In this document: one piece after another, positions 1 through 9,099 of the stretch
How the letters are laid out: each line of letters opens with the position of its first letter
Numbering within the stretch: position 1 is the stretch's first letter
DNA from: Burkholderiales bacterium
Lineage (GTDB): Bacteria; Pseudomonadota; Gammaproteobacteria; Burkholderiales; Burkholderiaceae_C
DNA length: 64,000 bases
NCBI GenBank assembly: GCA_016213205.1
Contig: JACRAZ010000017.1
Span: 91,488-155,487 of the forward strand
Direction: 5' to 3'
Position numbers and translations under genes: made by a program
The notes under the pieces: generated by a model
What the model saw: only the letters and a program-made list of their open reading frames with translations
Told to the model about the DNA's origin: nothing
The model's database searches: none

Positions 1-1
1 A

Positions 2-1123
2 GAGGGCCTGTTCGTCGAATCGCTGTCCAACGGCCCCACGCTGGCCTTCAAGGACATGGCGATGCAGTTGCTGGGCAACCTGTTCGAGTACGAACTGGCC
101 CGCCGCGGCGAGGAGCTCAACATCCTGGGCGCCACGTCGGGCGACACCGGCAGCGCGGCCGAATACGCCATGCGGGGCAAGAAGGGCGTGCGCGTGTTCA
201 TGCTCTCGCCGCACGGCCGCATGAGCCCGTTCCAGCAGGCGCAGATGTTCAGCCTGCAGGACCCCAACATCCACAACATCACGATCGACGGCGTGTTCGA
301 TGACTGCCAGGACATCGTGAAGGCCGTCAGCAACGACCTCGCTTTCAAGCGCCGCCACCGGATCGGCACGGTGAACTCGATCAACTGGGCGCGGCTGCTG
401 GCCCAGGTGGTGTACTACTTCGCGGGTTACTTCCAGGCCACGCGGTCCAACACCGAGCGGGTGAGCTTCGCGGTGCCTTCGGGCAATTTCGGCAACGTGT
501 GCGCCGGTCATGTGGCGCGCATGATGGGCCTACCGATCGAGCAGCTGGTGGTGGCCACCAACGAGAACGACGTGCTCGACGAGTTCTTCCGCACCGGCAC
601 CTACCGCGTGCGCAGCGGGACCGAGACCTTCGAGACCTCGAGCCCCTCGATGGACATCAGCAAGGCCTCGAACTTCGAGCGCTACGTGTTCGACCTGGTC
701 CACCGCGACTCGGCGCGGCTGGCCGACCTGTTCGGCCCGACGCTCGCGCGCGACGGTGGCTTCACGATCACGCCACAGGAGTTCGAGCGCATCGCGCTCA
801 CCGGCTTCTGCTCCGGCAAGAGCACGCATGCCGACCGCGTGGCCACGATTCGCCGGTGCTGGGAGCAGTACCACGACATGATCGACACCCACACCGCCGA
901 CGGCCTGAAGGTGGCGCTGGAACAGCGCAAGCCCGGTGTGCCGATGATCGTGCTCGAGACGGCCTTGCCCGCCAAGTTCGCCGCCACGATCGAGGAAGCG
1001 CTGGGGCGCCAGCCCACCCGTCCGGCGGCGCTGGAAGGCATCGAGGCCCTGCCCAAGCGTTTCACCCAGATGCCTGCCGACGTGGAACGCGTGAAGTCAT
1101 ACATCACGCAGCACACGGCATGA
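2..1123 (+). CDS. thrC: threonine synthase, 5' end cut by window
   Basis: PLP-dependent enzyme converting O-phosphohomoserine to threonine, the last step of threonine synthesis. The reading frame is open from base 2, so the true start lies upstream; 373 codons are visible, against about 470 residues expected. The Schiff-base lysine is seen in the motif PTLAFKD (visible residue 17), followed by the phosphate-binding segment SGDTGSAAEYA. The stop overlaps the mobB start as ATGA, so the two genes are probably co-transcribed. Identification rests on family motifs and length and is secure. Confidence 0.95.
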   Translation, partial: EGLFVESLSNGPTLAFKDMAMQLLGNLFEYELARRGEELNILGATSGDTGSAAEYAMRGKKGVRVFMLSPHGRMSPFQQAQMFSLQDPNIHNITIDGVFDDCQDIVKAVSNDLAFKRRHRIGTVNSINWARLLAQVVYYFAGYFQATRSNTERVSFAVPSGNFGNVCAGHVARMMGLPIEQLVVATNENDVLDEFFRTGTYRVRSGTETFETSSPSMDISKASNFERYVFDLVHRDSARLADLFGPTLARDGGFTITPQEFERIALTGFCSGKSTHADRVATIRRCWEQYHDMIDTHTADGLKVALEQRKPGVPMIVLETALPAKFAATIEEALGRQPTRPAALEGIEALPKRFTQMPADVERVKSYITQHTA

Positions 1124-1650
1124 GGGTCGTGGGCTTCTGCGGCCCCTCCGGCGTGGGCAAGACCACGCTGGTGGAGCGGCTGATCATCGAGCTGAAGGCC
1201 CGCGGCCAGCGGGTTTCGGTGATCAAGCATGCGCACAAGACCTTCGACATCGACCACCCGGGCAAGGACACCTGGCGCCACCGGCAGGCGGGCGCCTTCG
1301 AGGTGATGATCGCCTCGGGGCACCGGCTCGCGAAGATGCGCGAGTACGAGGTGCAGGGCCAGCCCACGGTGCACCAGCTGATCGCCGAGATGGTGCCCTG
1401 CGACTGGCTGCTGGTCGAAGGCTTCAAGCACGCCGACATCCCGAAGGTCGAGGTCTGGCGCGCCGCGCTGGGCGAGCCGCCGATGTACCCGGACGAGCCC
1501 TATGTCGCGGCGGTCGCGACCGATGCGCCGCAGGCCTTGCCGCAGCCCACCCAGCGCCCGGTGTTCGAGATGGCCGACGTGCCGGCGTTGGCATCGTGGC
1601 TGATGGACACTGCGGCCCGCTTCGACTACGACCCCGAGATCCATGGCTGA
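1120..1650 (+). CDS. mobB: molybdopterin-guanine dinucleotide biosynthesis protein B
   Basis: GTP-binding accessory protein of the step that converts molybdopterin to the guanine dinucleotide cofactor. It has 176 aa, typical of MobB. The P-loop GPSGVGKTT is at residues 8-16 and the HAHK and LLVEGFK motifs of the family are present. The ATG overlaps the thrC stop (ATGA). It overlaps moeA by 8 nt and is followed by moaD, making a molybdenum-cofactor operon attached to thrC. Confidence 0.93.
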   Translation: MRVVGFCGPSGVGKTTLVERLIIELKARGQRVSVIKHAHKTFDIDHPGKDTWRHRQAGAFEVMIASGHRLAKMREYEVQGQPTVHQLIAEMVPCDWLLVEGFKHADIPKVEVWRAALGEPPMYPDEPYVAAVATDAPQALPQPTQRPVFEMADVPALASWLMDTAARFDYDPEIHG

Positions 1651-2893
1651 CCTTCCGCGCCCCGCACTGCTGGCCCTCGACGAGGTGCTCGCGCGCATGC
1701 TGGCGGTGGCGCGCGAGCGCCGCATCACCGAGTCCGAGGCCGTGGGCACCTTCGACGCCCTGGGGCGCGTGCTGGCCGTGGCAGTGGCCTCTGGCCTGGA
1801 TGTGCCACCGGCCGACAACACCTCGATGGACGGCTACGCGCTGCGCGCGGCCGACGTGCCCGCCGCCGGCAGCGTGTTGCCGGTGAGCCAGCGCATCCCC
1901 GCCGGCGTGGTGGGGCAGCCGCTGGCGGCAGGCACCGCGGCGCGCATCTTCACCGGCGCGCAGGTGCCGGCGGGCGCCGACGCCGTGGTGATGCAGGAGC
2001 AGTGTGAAGCGGTGGCCGGCGAGGGCCTGGGGGCGGTGCGCGTGAACACCGTGCCCGCCGCCGGCCAGTGGATTCGCCGCCAGGGCGAAGACGTGCGCCA
2101 CGGCGCCCAGGTGCTCGACGCTGGCACCCGCCTCACGCCGCAGGCCCTGGGCCTGGCGGCCTCGGTGGGCGCGGCGGTGCTCAGTGTCTGCCGGCGGCCG
2201 CGGGTGGCCCTGTTCTCGACCGGCGATGAACTCGTGATGCCGGGCCAGCCGCTCAAGCCGGGGGCGATCTACAACTCCAACCGCTTCACCCTGCGCGGCC
2301 TGCTGGAGGCCGCAGGCTGCATCGTGCAGGACCTGGGCATCGTGCCCGACAACCTGGGGGCCACGCGCGCCGCGCTGCGCGAGGCGGCGGCGGGCAACGA
2401 CCTGATCCTCAGCTCCGGCGGCGTGTCGGTGGGCGAGGAAGACCACCTGAAGCCCGCCGTGCAGGCCGAGGGCTGGCTGGAAGCCTGGCAGGTGGCCATG
2501 AAACCGGGCAAGCCACTGGCCTTCGGGGCGGTGAAGCGCACGGGGGGCGAAACGCTGTTCATGGGCCTGCCCGGCAACCCGGTGTCCAGCTTCGTGACCT
2601 TCCTGCTCGCGGTGGCGCCGGTGCTGCGGGCGCTGCAGGGCTGCGCCACCGGGCTGCCGCATGCGGTGTCGGTGCGTGCCGATTTCGACTGGCCGCAGCC
2701 CGACAAGCGCCGCGAGTTCCTGCGCGCTCGTTTCAATGCCGAGGGCGGCGTCGAGCTGTTTCCCAACCAGAGCTCGGGCGTGCTCACCTCGGCCGTGTGG
2801 GCCGACGGCCTGGTGGACAACCCGCCCAACCAGGCCGTGCGGCGCGGCGACACGGTGCGCCTGCTGCTGCTGGAATCCCTGATCGGACGTTGA
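1643..2893 (+). CDS. moeA: molybdopterin molybdenumtransferase MoeA
   Basis: Inserts molybdate into adenylylated molybdopterin. At 416 aa it is normal length for MoeA. Recognisable motifs are the early PPADNTSMDGYA segment, FTGAQVPAGADAVV, the MoCF-fold SSGGVSVGEEDH and GLPGNPVSSFVT. It begins inside the end of mobB and is followed after 5 nt by moaD, so translation is probably coupled. Confidence 0.96.
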   Translation: MADLPRPALLALDEVLARMLAVARERRITESEAVGTFDALGRVLAVAVASGLDVPPADNTSMDGYALRAADVPAAGSVLPVSQRIPAGVVGQPLAAGTAARIFTGAQVPAGADAVVMQEQCEAVAGEGLGAVRVNTVPAAGQWIRRQGEDVRHGAQVLDAGTRLTPQALGLAASVGAAVLSVCRRPRVALFSTGDELVMPGQPLKPGAIYNSNRFTLRGLLEAAGCIVQDLGIVPDNLGATRAALREAAAGNDLILSSGGVSVGEEDHLKPAVQAEGWLEAWQVAMKPGKPLAFGAVKRTGGETLFMGLPGNPVSSFVTFLLAVAPVLRALQGCATGLPHAVSVRADFDWPQPDKRREFLRARFNAEGGVELFPNQSSGVLTSAVWADGLVDNPPNQAVRRGDTVRLLLLESLIGR

Positions 2894-2898
2894 GCCCC

Positions 2899-3156
2899 AT
2901 GGCCACCACCATCACCCTGCGCTACTTCGCTTCGCTGCGCGAGGCCCTGGGGCCCAGCGAGACGCTCACGCTGACGCCCGGCCTCACGTTGGGCGAGCTG
3001 CGTGACCAGCTGATCGCCCGCGGCGGCCGCCATGCCCAGGCGCTGGCGCGCGGCCGTGCGCTGCGCTGCGCGCTGAACCAGGTGATGGCCGACGAGACGG
3101 CCCCCGTGCCCGACGGGGCCGAAGTGGCGTTCTTCCCGCCCGTCACGGGGGGCTGA
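2899..3156 (+). CDS. moaD: molybdopterin synthase sulfur-carrier subunit MoaD
   Basis: Ubiquitin-like sulfur carrier of 85 aa whose C-terminal Gly-Gly (VTGG) is thiocarboxylated and donates sulfur to precursor Z in complex with MoaE. The N-terminal beta strand TLRYFASLREALG and the GG end are diagnostic. Its usual partner moaE is not adjacent: a gene of opposite orientation (3143-4069) separates them. The moaD 3' end overlaps the 3' end of that gene by 14 nt. Confidence 0.94.
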   Translation: MATTITLRYFASLREALGPSETLTLTPGLTLGELRDQLIARGGRHAQALARGRALRCALNQVMADETAPVPDGAEVAFFPPVTGG

Positions 3157-4069
3157 CCGTCCCTGCCGTCGGCTGGGCCAGCGGCGCTTGCGCCGGCCAG
3201 TCCTGCGCCAGCCTGGCCAGCACGGCCTGCAAGCGTTCCAGCGTGGCGGGCGCGGCCGGCTGCAGTGGCGCGCGCACCTCGGGTGACATCCAGCCTTGGC
3301 TGGCCAGCAGGGCCTTCACCGGCATCGGGTTTGGCTCGGCAAACGCGGCCTGGGCCAGCGGCAGGAGGGCGTGCCAGAGCGACCGGGCTTCCTGCAGGCG
3401 CTGTGCCGCCATCAGGTGATGCAGGCGCACGAACAGGTCGGTGCGGATGTGCGCCGTGGCCGTGATGGCACCTGCCGCGCCCCGGGCCAGCTGGGTGAAC
3501 AGTTCGTCGTCATTGCCGCACAGCCAGGCCAGGCGGCCGTCGGCCAACAGTCGCGTGGCCGCCGCCTCGTCGCCGCTGCAGTCCTTGACCGCCCGGATGC
3601 GCGGGTGGGCGGCCAGCGCCAGCAATGTCTCGGGTGCGATGCGCACACCGGTGCGCGAGGGCACGTCGTAGGCCACCACCGGCAGCGGCGTCGCGTCCGC
3701 GACCTGCCGGAAGTGCGCCAGCAATCCTGCCTGGGGTGGCCTCACGTAGGGCGGCGCGCTGACGAGAAAGCCCGCCACTGGCAGGGCCTGGGCGAGCCGC
3801 CTGGCGCGCGCGGCCACCGCGGCCGGCCACACGCCGCTCAGGCCCATCAGCACCGGCCGGTCGCCCGCCGCGTCCAGGGTGGCCTGCAGCACTTCGTCCT
3901 GCTCGGCCTCGTCCAGCATGGCAGCCTCGCCGGTGCTGCCGCAGGCCACGAAGCCGGCCACGCCCTGCCGGGCGAGGTGGGCCACCAGTCGCCGCAAGGC
4001 CGCCAGGTCCACCGCGCCATCACGAAAAGGGGTGACCAGCGGCACCCAGATCCCGGAAAAGTCGATCAC
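3143..4069 (-). CDS. dihydrodipicolinate synthase family aldolase (DapA-like)
   Basis: Class I aldolase of the DapA/N-acetylneuraminate-lyase family, 308 aa. It shows the GSTGE motif (carboxylate binding), the tyrosine in VVAYDVPSRTG and the Schiff-base lysine in RAVKDCSG. The chosen start is GTG at 4069, where the first residues V-I-D-F-S-G-I-W match family N-termini and a GGAG lies about 8 nt upstream; the open frame runs further up without ribosome-site support. It is transcribed against the molybdenum cofactor genes and sits between moaD and moaE, suggesting an insertion. Whether it is the true lysine-pathway enzyme or a paralogue acting on another 2-keto acid cannot be decided. Confidence 0.85.
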   Translation of the reverse strand: MIDFSGIWVPLVTPFRDGAVDLAALRRLVAHLARQGVAGFVACGSTGEAAMLDEAEQDEVLQATLDAAGDRPVLMGLSGVWPAAVAARARRLAQALPVAGFLVSAPPYVRPPQAGLLAHFRQVADATPLPVVAYDVPSRTGVRIAPETLLALAAHPRIRAVKDCSGDEAAATRLLADGRLAWLCGNDDELFTQLARGAAGAITATAHIRTDLFVRLHHLMAAQRLQEARSLWHALLPLAQAAFAEPNPMPVKALLASQGWMSPEVRAPLQPAAPATLERLQAVLARLAQDWPAQAPLAQPTAGTVSPP

Positions 4070-4185
4070 TTCGAACACTCCAACAGACACGACCGTGTGA
4101 AGAACCGGTCGGGCGGGCGTGCGGTGTGGGGCAGGGCGGGGGCGCGAAGCAGCCTGGGGGACACACCGTGCCGGTGGCCTGCCGT

Positions 4186-4212
4186 GTTCCGTCGCTCGTC
4201 CGACGACGGAAC
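4186..4212. promoter_or_regulatory. perfect 9-bp inverted repeat in divergent intergenic region
   Basis: GTTCCGTCG and CGACGGAAC are separated by 9 nt within the 275-bp region between the divergently transcribed dapA-like gene and moaE. It could be an operator shared by both genes or an RNA hairpin. There is no T-tract, so a terminator role is unlikely. Nothing else was recognised in this intergenic stretch. Confidence 0.35.
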
Positions 4213-4344
4213 AGCTGCCCCGGTCAGACGAGCGGCTGCTTTTTCGATTTCTCCGCCACGGGCGCACCGGCCGGAGCGGCCAGGGCGATGGTGAGGCAGG
4301 CGGAGTGCATGGCGGGCGATTCTAGCGATGCCACAATCCCGCGC

Positions 4345-4818
4345 ATGAGCCGAGTGCGCATCCAGACGGCCGATTTCGACCTCTCCACCGAAGTGGCCGC
4401 ATTGCGCGCCGGCGATGCCGGCGTGGGCGCGGTGGCCAGCTTCGTCGGCACCGTGCGAGACCGCAGCGAGGGGTCCGGCGTCAGCGCGATGGAGCTCGAG
4501 CACTACCCCGGCATGACCGAGGCCGCGATCGAGGCCATGATCGACGAGGCCTGCCGCCGCTTCGCGCTGCGGGCGGTGCGCGTGATCCACCGCGTGGGCC
4601 TGCTGCAGCCGGGCGACCAGATCGTGCTGGTGGCCGTGAGTTCCGCGCACCGGGGCGAGGCCTTCCAGGGCTGCGAGTTCCTGATGGACTACCTGAAGAC
4701 CCAGGCCCCGTTCTGGAAGAAGGAAACCACGCCCGAAGGCGCGCGCTGGGTCGACGCCCGGGTGGCCGACGATGCCGCCGCGGCGCGCTGGGGCCTGCCG
4801 GCCGGCAACGCGACATGA
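4345..4818 (+). CDS. moaE: molybdopterin synthase catalytic subunit MoaE
   Basis: Large subunit of molybdopterin synthase, 157 aa, which adds two sulfurs supplied by MoaD to precursor Z. Family motifs seen are ASFVGTVRD, LEHYPGM, IHRVG and FWKKE, the last carrying the active-site lysines. The ATG at 4345 is preferred because the protein then starts directly at the conserved first strand. It stands apart from moaD because of the opposing aldolase gene. Confidence 0.95.
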   Translation: MSRVRIQTADFDLSTEVAALRAGDAGVGAVASFVGTVRDRSEGSGVSAMELEHYPGMTEAAIEAMIDEACRRFALRAVRVIHRVGLLQPGDQIVLVAVSSAHRGEAFQGCEFLMDYLKTQAPFWKKETTPEGARWVDARVADDAAAARWGLPAGNAT

Positions 4819-4918
4819 GCGAGGCCACCACGACCTGCGGCGCTGCCACGCGTGCATCGGCCCGGCCGTGCGCGCCGGGGCCGGCCTGCCGCCCGTGCCG
4901 CGGCCCGAAGGGGCCGCC

Positions 4919-5434
4919 ATGAGCCCGCCATCCGCAGGCACCGGCGACGGCGAGCACTTCGCGCCGCAGGTGCTGCGCACGGCCTTCGGTCGCTTTGCCA
5001 CCGGCGTCACCATCGTGACCTGCGTCGACGGCGCCGGCCAGCGTGTCGGCCTGACGGCCAATTCCTTCAGCTCGCTGTCGCTCGACCCGCCTCTGGTGCT
5101 GTGGTCGCTGCGGCGTGCGAGCCCGAGCCTCGCGGCCTTTGCCCGCGCCTCGCATTTCGCGGTCAACGTGCTGGCCGAGACGCAGGTGGATCTGTCGCGC
5201 CGTTTTGCCTCGGCGGTGGCCGACAAGTTCGCCGAGGGCCAGTGGACCGCCGGCCTGGGCGGTGCACCGGTGCTTGCAGCCTGCGCGGCCGTGTTCGAGT
5301 GCGAGGCGCAGGTTCAGCACGAGGCCGGCGACCATGTGCTCTTCGTCGGCCGCGTGCGCCGCCTGGCCGAGATGGCGGTGGCGCCGCTGCTGTTCCAGGG
5401 CGGGCACTACCGCATGCTGGGGGAAGTGCTGTGA
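4919..5434 (+). CDS. flavin reductase family protein
   Basis: FMN-binding split-barrel reductase, 171 aa, of the family supplying reduced flavin to two-component monooxygenases. Typical segments are FATGVTIVT, GLTANSFSSLSLDPPLVLWS, HFAVNVL and HVLFVGRV. The ATG at 4919 gives the usual length. It lies 43 nt upstream of an acyl-CoA-dehydrogenase-fold protein, a pairing used by flavin-dependent oxygenases such as DszC-type systems. That link is inference from context. Confidence 0.88.
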   Translation: MSPPSAGTGDGEHFAPQVLRTAFGRFATGVTIVTCVDGAGQRVGLTANSFSSLSLDPPLVLWSLRRASPSLAAFARASHFAVNVLAETQVDLSRRFASAVADKFAEGQWTAGLGGAPVLAACAAVFECEAQVQHEAGDHVLFVGRVRRLAEMAVAPLLFQGGHYRMLGEVL

Positions 5435-5477
5435 GGCCCGTGCCGGCCGCGCGAGGCGTGGTGCAAGGAGGACGGCG

Positions 5478-6779
5478 ATGACTGCTGTTGACCTGGTGGG
5501 CGGCGAGGGCCCGGACCCGCGGCGCTACCGCCCGTCGCACATCGCGGGCAACCCGGCCGCCCTGAGCCCGCAGCAGCGCGAGCTGATCGACCGCGTGGCC
5601 GCCCTGGGCCCGCGTTTCGCCGAGCGGGCCGCCCGCCACGACCGCGAGGCGAGTTTCCCGTTCGAGAACTTCGAGGACCTGCGTGCCGCCGGCTTGCTCG
5701 GCCTGTGCGTGCCGCGGGCCCATGGGGGGCTGGGCGCCGATTTCGCCAGCTATGCGCTGGTGGCGGCGGAAATGGGCCGTTGGTGCGGCTCCACCGCGTT
5801 GAGCTTCAACATGCACGTGTGCGCCTGCCTGTGGTCGGGCGCCATCGCCGACGCGCTGGACATGACGAGCGCCCAACGCGCCGACCACGAACGCATCCGC
5901 GCCATCCATTACCAGCGCGTCGTCGGCCAGGGCCAGGTCTACGCCCAGCCCTTCTCCGAAGGCGGCGCCGCTGCCGCCGGGGCGGCGCCGTGGGGCACCA
6001 TCGCGCGCAAGGTCGACGGGGGCTACAGCATCCGTGGCAAGAAAATCTTCGCCACGCTGGCCGGCGCCGCCCATTGGTACGGTGTGCTGTGCACGCTGGA
6101 GCTCCCGGGCCAGGTGGGCGGCGGCACCTGGCGCGATGCGATCTACCTGGCCGTGCCGGCCGATGCGCCGGGCGTGACCGTCAGTGGCGACTGGGACCCA
6201 CTGGGCATGCGCGGCACGGTGAGCCGCAACCTCAGCTTCACTGACGTGTTCGTGCCGGACGAGGCCCGGCTGATGCCCGAAGGCCTGTACCACCAGGCCG
6301 CGAGCCGCTTCCCGCACATGTTTGCCACCCTGTCGCCCACCTACCTGGGCGTGGCGCAGGCGGCGTACGACTTCACGGTGCAGTACCTGCGGGCCGAACT
6401 GCCGGGCATGCCGCACGTGCTGCGCCGCATGTACCCCACCAAGCAGCACACGGTGGCCGAGATGCGCATCAAGCTCGAGGCCACCCGCGCGCTGTTCCTG
6501 CAGAACCTGCGCGATGCCTGCATCGACCCCGACAAGGACACGCGCATGCGGCTCTATGCCGCGCACTTCACGATCATGGAGAACGCCAACGACCTGTGCC
6601 GCCTGGCCATCCGCACCTGCGGCGGGCAGTCGATGCTCAAGTCGCTGCCGCTCGAGCGGCTGTACCGCGATTCGCGCTGTGGTTCGCTGATGCTGCCCTG
6701 GACGGCCGAGCTGTGCCTGGACCGCCTGGGCCGCGAGTGCCTCTACGAAGCCGGCGAGCAGGATGAGCAGATCGAGTGA
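5478..6779 (+). CDS. acyl-CoA dehydrogenase-fold flavoprotein
   Basis: Protein of 433 aa with the acyl-CoA dehydrogenase fold: N-terminal helical domain, central beta domain with GGYSIRGKKIFATLA and DPLGMRGTVS, and C-terminal helical domain with RTCGGQSML. An AAGGAGG ribosome site lies just upstream of the ATG. The region around LYRDSRCGSLMLPWTAELC lacks the common YEGT-type segment, so the catalytic base is not evident. The flavin reductase directly upstream makes a two-component monooxygenase possible; a plain dehydrogenase is the alternative. Its end overlaps the MerR gene by 17 nt. Confidence 0.82.
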   Translation: MTAVDLVGGEGPDPRRYRPSHIAGNPAALSPQQRELIDRVAALGPRFAERAARHDREASFPFENFEDLRAAGLLGLCVPRAHGGLGADFASYALVAAEMGRWCGSTALSFNMHVCACLWSGAIADALDMTSAQRADHERIRAIHYQRVVGQGQVYAQPFSEGGAAAAGAAPWGTIARKVDGGYSIRGKKIFATLAGAAHWYGVLCTLELPGQVGGGTWRDAIYLAVPADAPGVTVSGDWDPLGMRGTVSRNLSFTDVFVPDEARLMPEGLYHQAASRFPHMFATLSPTYLGVAQAAYDFTVQYLRAELPGMPHVLRRMYPTKQHTVAEMRIKLEATRALFLQNLRDACIDPDKDTRMRLYAAHFTIMENANDLCRLAIRTCGGQSMLKSLPLERLYRDSRCGSLMLPWTAELCLDRLGRECLYEAGEQDEQIE

Positions 6780-7842
6780 CACGACGGAGGCTGAGGCCAC
6801 GCTGCTGAAGGTGGGCGAGCTGGCCCGGCGCAGCGGCGTGACAGTGCGCACGCTGCACCACTACGACAGCATCGGCCTGCTGCACCCGTCCGGCCGGTCC
6901 GAGGGCGGCTACCGCCTGTACAACCGTGCCGATGTGGCCCGCCTGCATGGCATCCAGGTGCTGCGCAGCATCGGCCTGCCGCTGGAGCAGATCGGCGCCA
7001 TGCTGTCCCGCGAGGGCGCCGGCCTGGCGGTGACGGTGGCGCGCCAGTTGTCGGTGCTGGACCACCAGATCGAGCAGGCCACCCGCCTGCGCGACCGGCT
7101 GGCCCTGGTGCAGGCCAAGTTCCAGGAAGACGGTGGCGAGCCCGAACTGACCGACTGGCTGGACACGCTGCAGCTGATGAGTGCGTGCGACCAGTACTTC
7201 AGTGCCGCCGAGACCAAGCAGATCTTCGAGAACTGGTCCGCCGTCGAGTCCCAGCTGACAAAGCTGGTGGGCGAGGTGAAGTCGCTGATGGCCGAGGGCG
7301 TGCCTGCCACCGACCCGCGTGTGCAGCCCTTTGCCCAGCGGTGGGCCAACCTGATGTACACCTGGATGCGCGGCGACTACGACCTGATGGAGCGCTGGGG
7401 CCAGATGTACCTGGCCGAGCCGCGCGTGCACACCGGCCCGCGGCCGAACCTGGGCATGATCCAGTACATCGAGCAAGCCGTGCAGCTGCGCATCGGGCTG
7501 ATGTGCAAGTACATGAGCATGGACGACCTCAAGCGCCTGGGCCCGGTGGCCGACGCCGAGTGGGCCAGCTTCACCGCCGAGGTGCTGGCCGTGGCGGCGC
7601 AAAAGCCAGCGCCCGATGCGCCCGCGGTGCAGGCCCTGTTGAAGCGCTGGCACGAGATCCGCCAGCGCGCCTGCCGGGGCGACCCGGCGCTGGACGCCAA
7701 GCTGCAGCGCGCCTATCGCAACGAGCCGCTGCTGCGCGACACCATGCCGCTGGTGCCGGCGGCGCGCGAGTTCCTGTGGCGCATGGCCGAGGCGCAACCG
7801 GGTGGCGAGCGGCCGCCGGAAGGTCCGCACCAAGGCGCTTGA
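6763..7842 (+). CDS. MerR-family regulator with TipAS-like effector domain
   Basis: Transcription regulator of 359 aa. The N-terminus (about residues 15-85) is a MerR winged helix with VGELARRSGVTVRTLHHYD and GYRLYN. A coiled-coil dimerisation helix follows, then a helical domain with features of the TipAS ligand-binding family (RWANLMYTWMRGDYDLMERW), apparently in two copies. It starts within the acyl-CoA dehydrogenase-like gene and so is probably co-expressed with the flavin genes it may control. The ligand is unknown. Confidence 0.88.
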   Translation: MSRSSDTTEAEATLLKVGELARRSGVTVRTLHHYDSIGLLHPSGRSEGGYRLYNRADVARLHGIQVLRSIGLPLEQIGAMLSREGAGLAVTVARQLSVLDHQIEQATRLRDRLALVQAKFQEDGGEPELTDWLDTLQLMSACDQYFSAAETKQIFENWSAVESQLTKLVGEVKSLMAEGVPATDPRVQPFAQRWANLMYTWMRGDYDLMERWGQMYLAEPRVHTGPRPNLGMIQYIEQAVQLRIGLMCKYMSMDDLKRLGPVADAEWASFTAEVLAVAAQKPAPDAPAVQALLKRWHEIRQRACRGDPALDAKLQRAYRNEPLLRDTMPLVPAAREFLWRMAEAQPGGERPPEGPHQGA

Positions 7843-7876
7843 CCCTCACGCCACGTCAGGGTGCACAGTACGGGGC

Positions 7877-9067
7877 ATGGACACCTCGCAACGACTGCAC
7901 TCCCTCGACAACCTGCGCGCGGCCATGATGTGGCTGGGCATCGTGCTGCACGTGGCGGCCCAGCACATTGCCGGCTTCTCGCCGCTGCCGTGGCGCGACA
8001 CGGCCACCACGCCCTGGGCCGACCTGCTGGTGGCCCTGATCCACACCTTTCGCATGCCGGTGTTCTTCATCGTGGCCGGCTTCTTCGCCGCGCTGCTGGT
8101 CCAGCGGCGCGGCTTGCGCGGCATGCTGAGCCACCGGTTCCAGCGCGTGGCATTGCCGTTCCTGGTGTTCTGGCCGCCCATCGCGTTCGGCATGACGCTG
8201 CTGGTGCTGGTGTACCTGTACCGCAGCAAGACCGGCGACTGGGGCCTGGACCTGACGCTGCGGCCGGAGATGGGCAACAAGCCGCTGCTCAACACCATGC
8301 ACCTGTGGTTCCTGTACCAGCTGTGGTGGTTCGTGGTGCTCACCGCCGTTGTCGGCACCTTGGCCAAGCGCCTGCCGGCGGCCTGCCTGGAGGCCCCGGC
8401 ACGGCTGTTGCGCCGACTGGGCGGCGCGTGGTGGGGCTTCATCGTGCTGGCCCTGCCGTTGGCGGCGGTGGGCGCAGCGTATCCGCACGGCATCGTCGCG
8501 CCGATGGGCTCGCTGCTGCCGCCGCTGGCCGAGTGGGTGCACAACGGCCTGTTCTTCGCCTTCGGTCTGGCGCTGTTCGGCGCCCGCGGCGAGCTGCTGG
8601 CCTGGTACACGCGGCGCCATCTCGCCTTCCTGCTGGCTGGGCTGCCGTTCTTCCTGGCCAGCGGTGCGCTGATGGATGCCGCCAAGCGTGGCGCAGCCCT
8701 GCCGCTGGCCGAGGCCTGGATCGCGCTGGCCTACAACGCTGCCACCTGGTTGTGGAGCCTTGGCCTGATCGGTGCCTTCCTGCGCTACCTGCCACAGCGC
8801 AATGCGGTGCTGGGCTACCTGTCTGAAAGCTCGTACTGGGTGTACCTGGTGCACATGCTGGGCACGGTTGGATTCGGCGCGCTGGTGTTTGGCTGGCCGG
8901 TGGCCGCGGGCTGGAAGATGCTGGCCAACATCGCGCTCACCACGGCCTTCGCGCTGGCGAGCTACCAGCTGCTGGTGCGCCACACCTGGGTGGGCCGCCT
9001 GCTCAACGGGCCCCGGCCGGCGCCGCCCGGCACCGCACACGGCACGACGCAAGCCGTCCAGGCCTGA
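7877..9067 (+). CDS. acyltransferase 3 family membrane protein
   Basis: Polytopic membrane protein of 396 aa, about ten hydrophobic segments, of the acyltransferase-3 group (OpgC/OafA type). The signature NLRAAMMWLGIVLHV with its histidine near residue 25 and FRMPVFFIVAGFFAALLV are typical. ATG 7877 is chosen because it directly precedes this conserved start. Substrate is unknown; relatives O-acylate or succinylate surface sugars and glucans. It is followed 32 nt later by an MFS transporter on the same strand. Confidence 0.85.
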   Translation: MDTSQRLHSLDNLRAAMMWLGIVLHVAAQHIAGFSPLPWRDTATTPWADLLVALIHTFRMPVFFIVAGFFAALLVQRRGLRGMLSHRFQRVALPFLVFWPPIAFGMTLLVLVYLYRSKTGDWGLDLTLRPEMGNKPLLNTMHLWFLYQLWWFVVLTAVVGTLAKRLPAACLEAPARLLRRLGGAWWGFIVLALPLAAVGAAYPHGIVAPMGSLLPPLAEWVHNGLFFAFGLALFGARGELLAWYTRRHLAFLLAGLPFFLASGALMDAAKRGAALPLAEAWIALAYNAATWLWSLGLIGAFLRYLPQRNAVLGYLSESSYWVYLVHMLGTVGFGALVFGWPVAAGWKMLANIALTTAFALASYQLLVRHTWVGRLLNGPRPAPPGTAHGTTQAVQA

Positions 9068-9099
9068 ACGGCCGCCCCTCGCCCCCACAAGGAGCTTCC

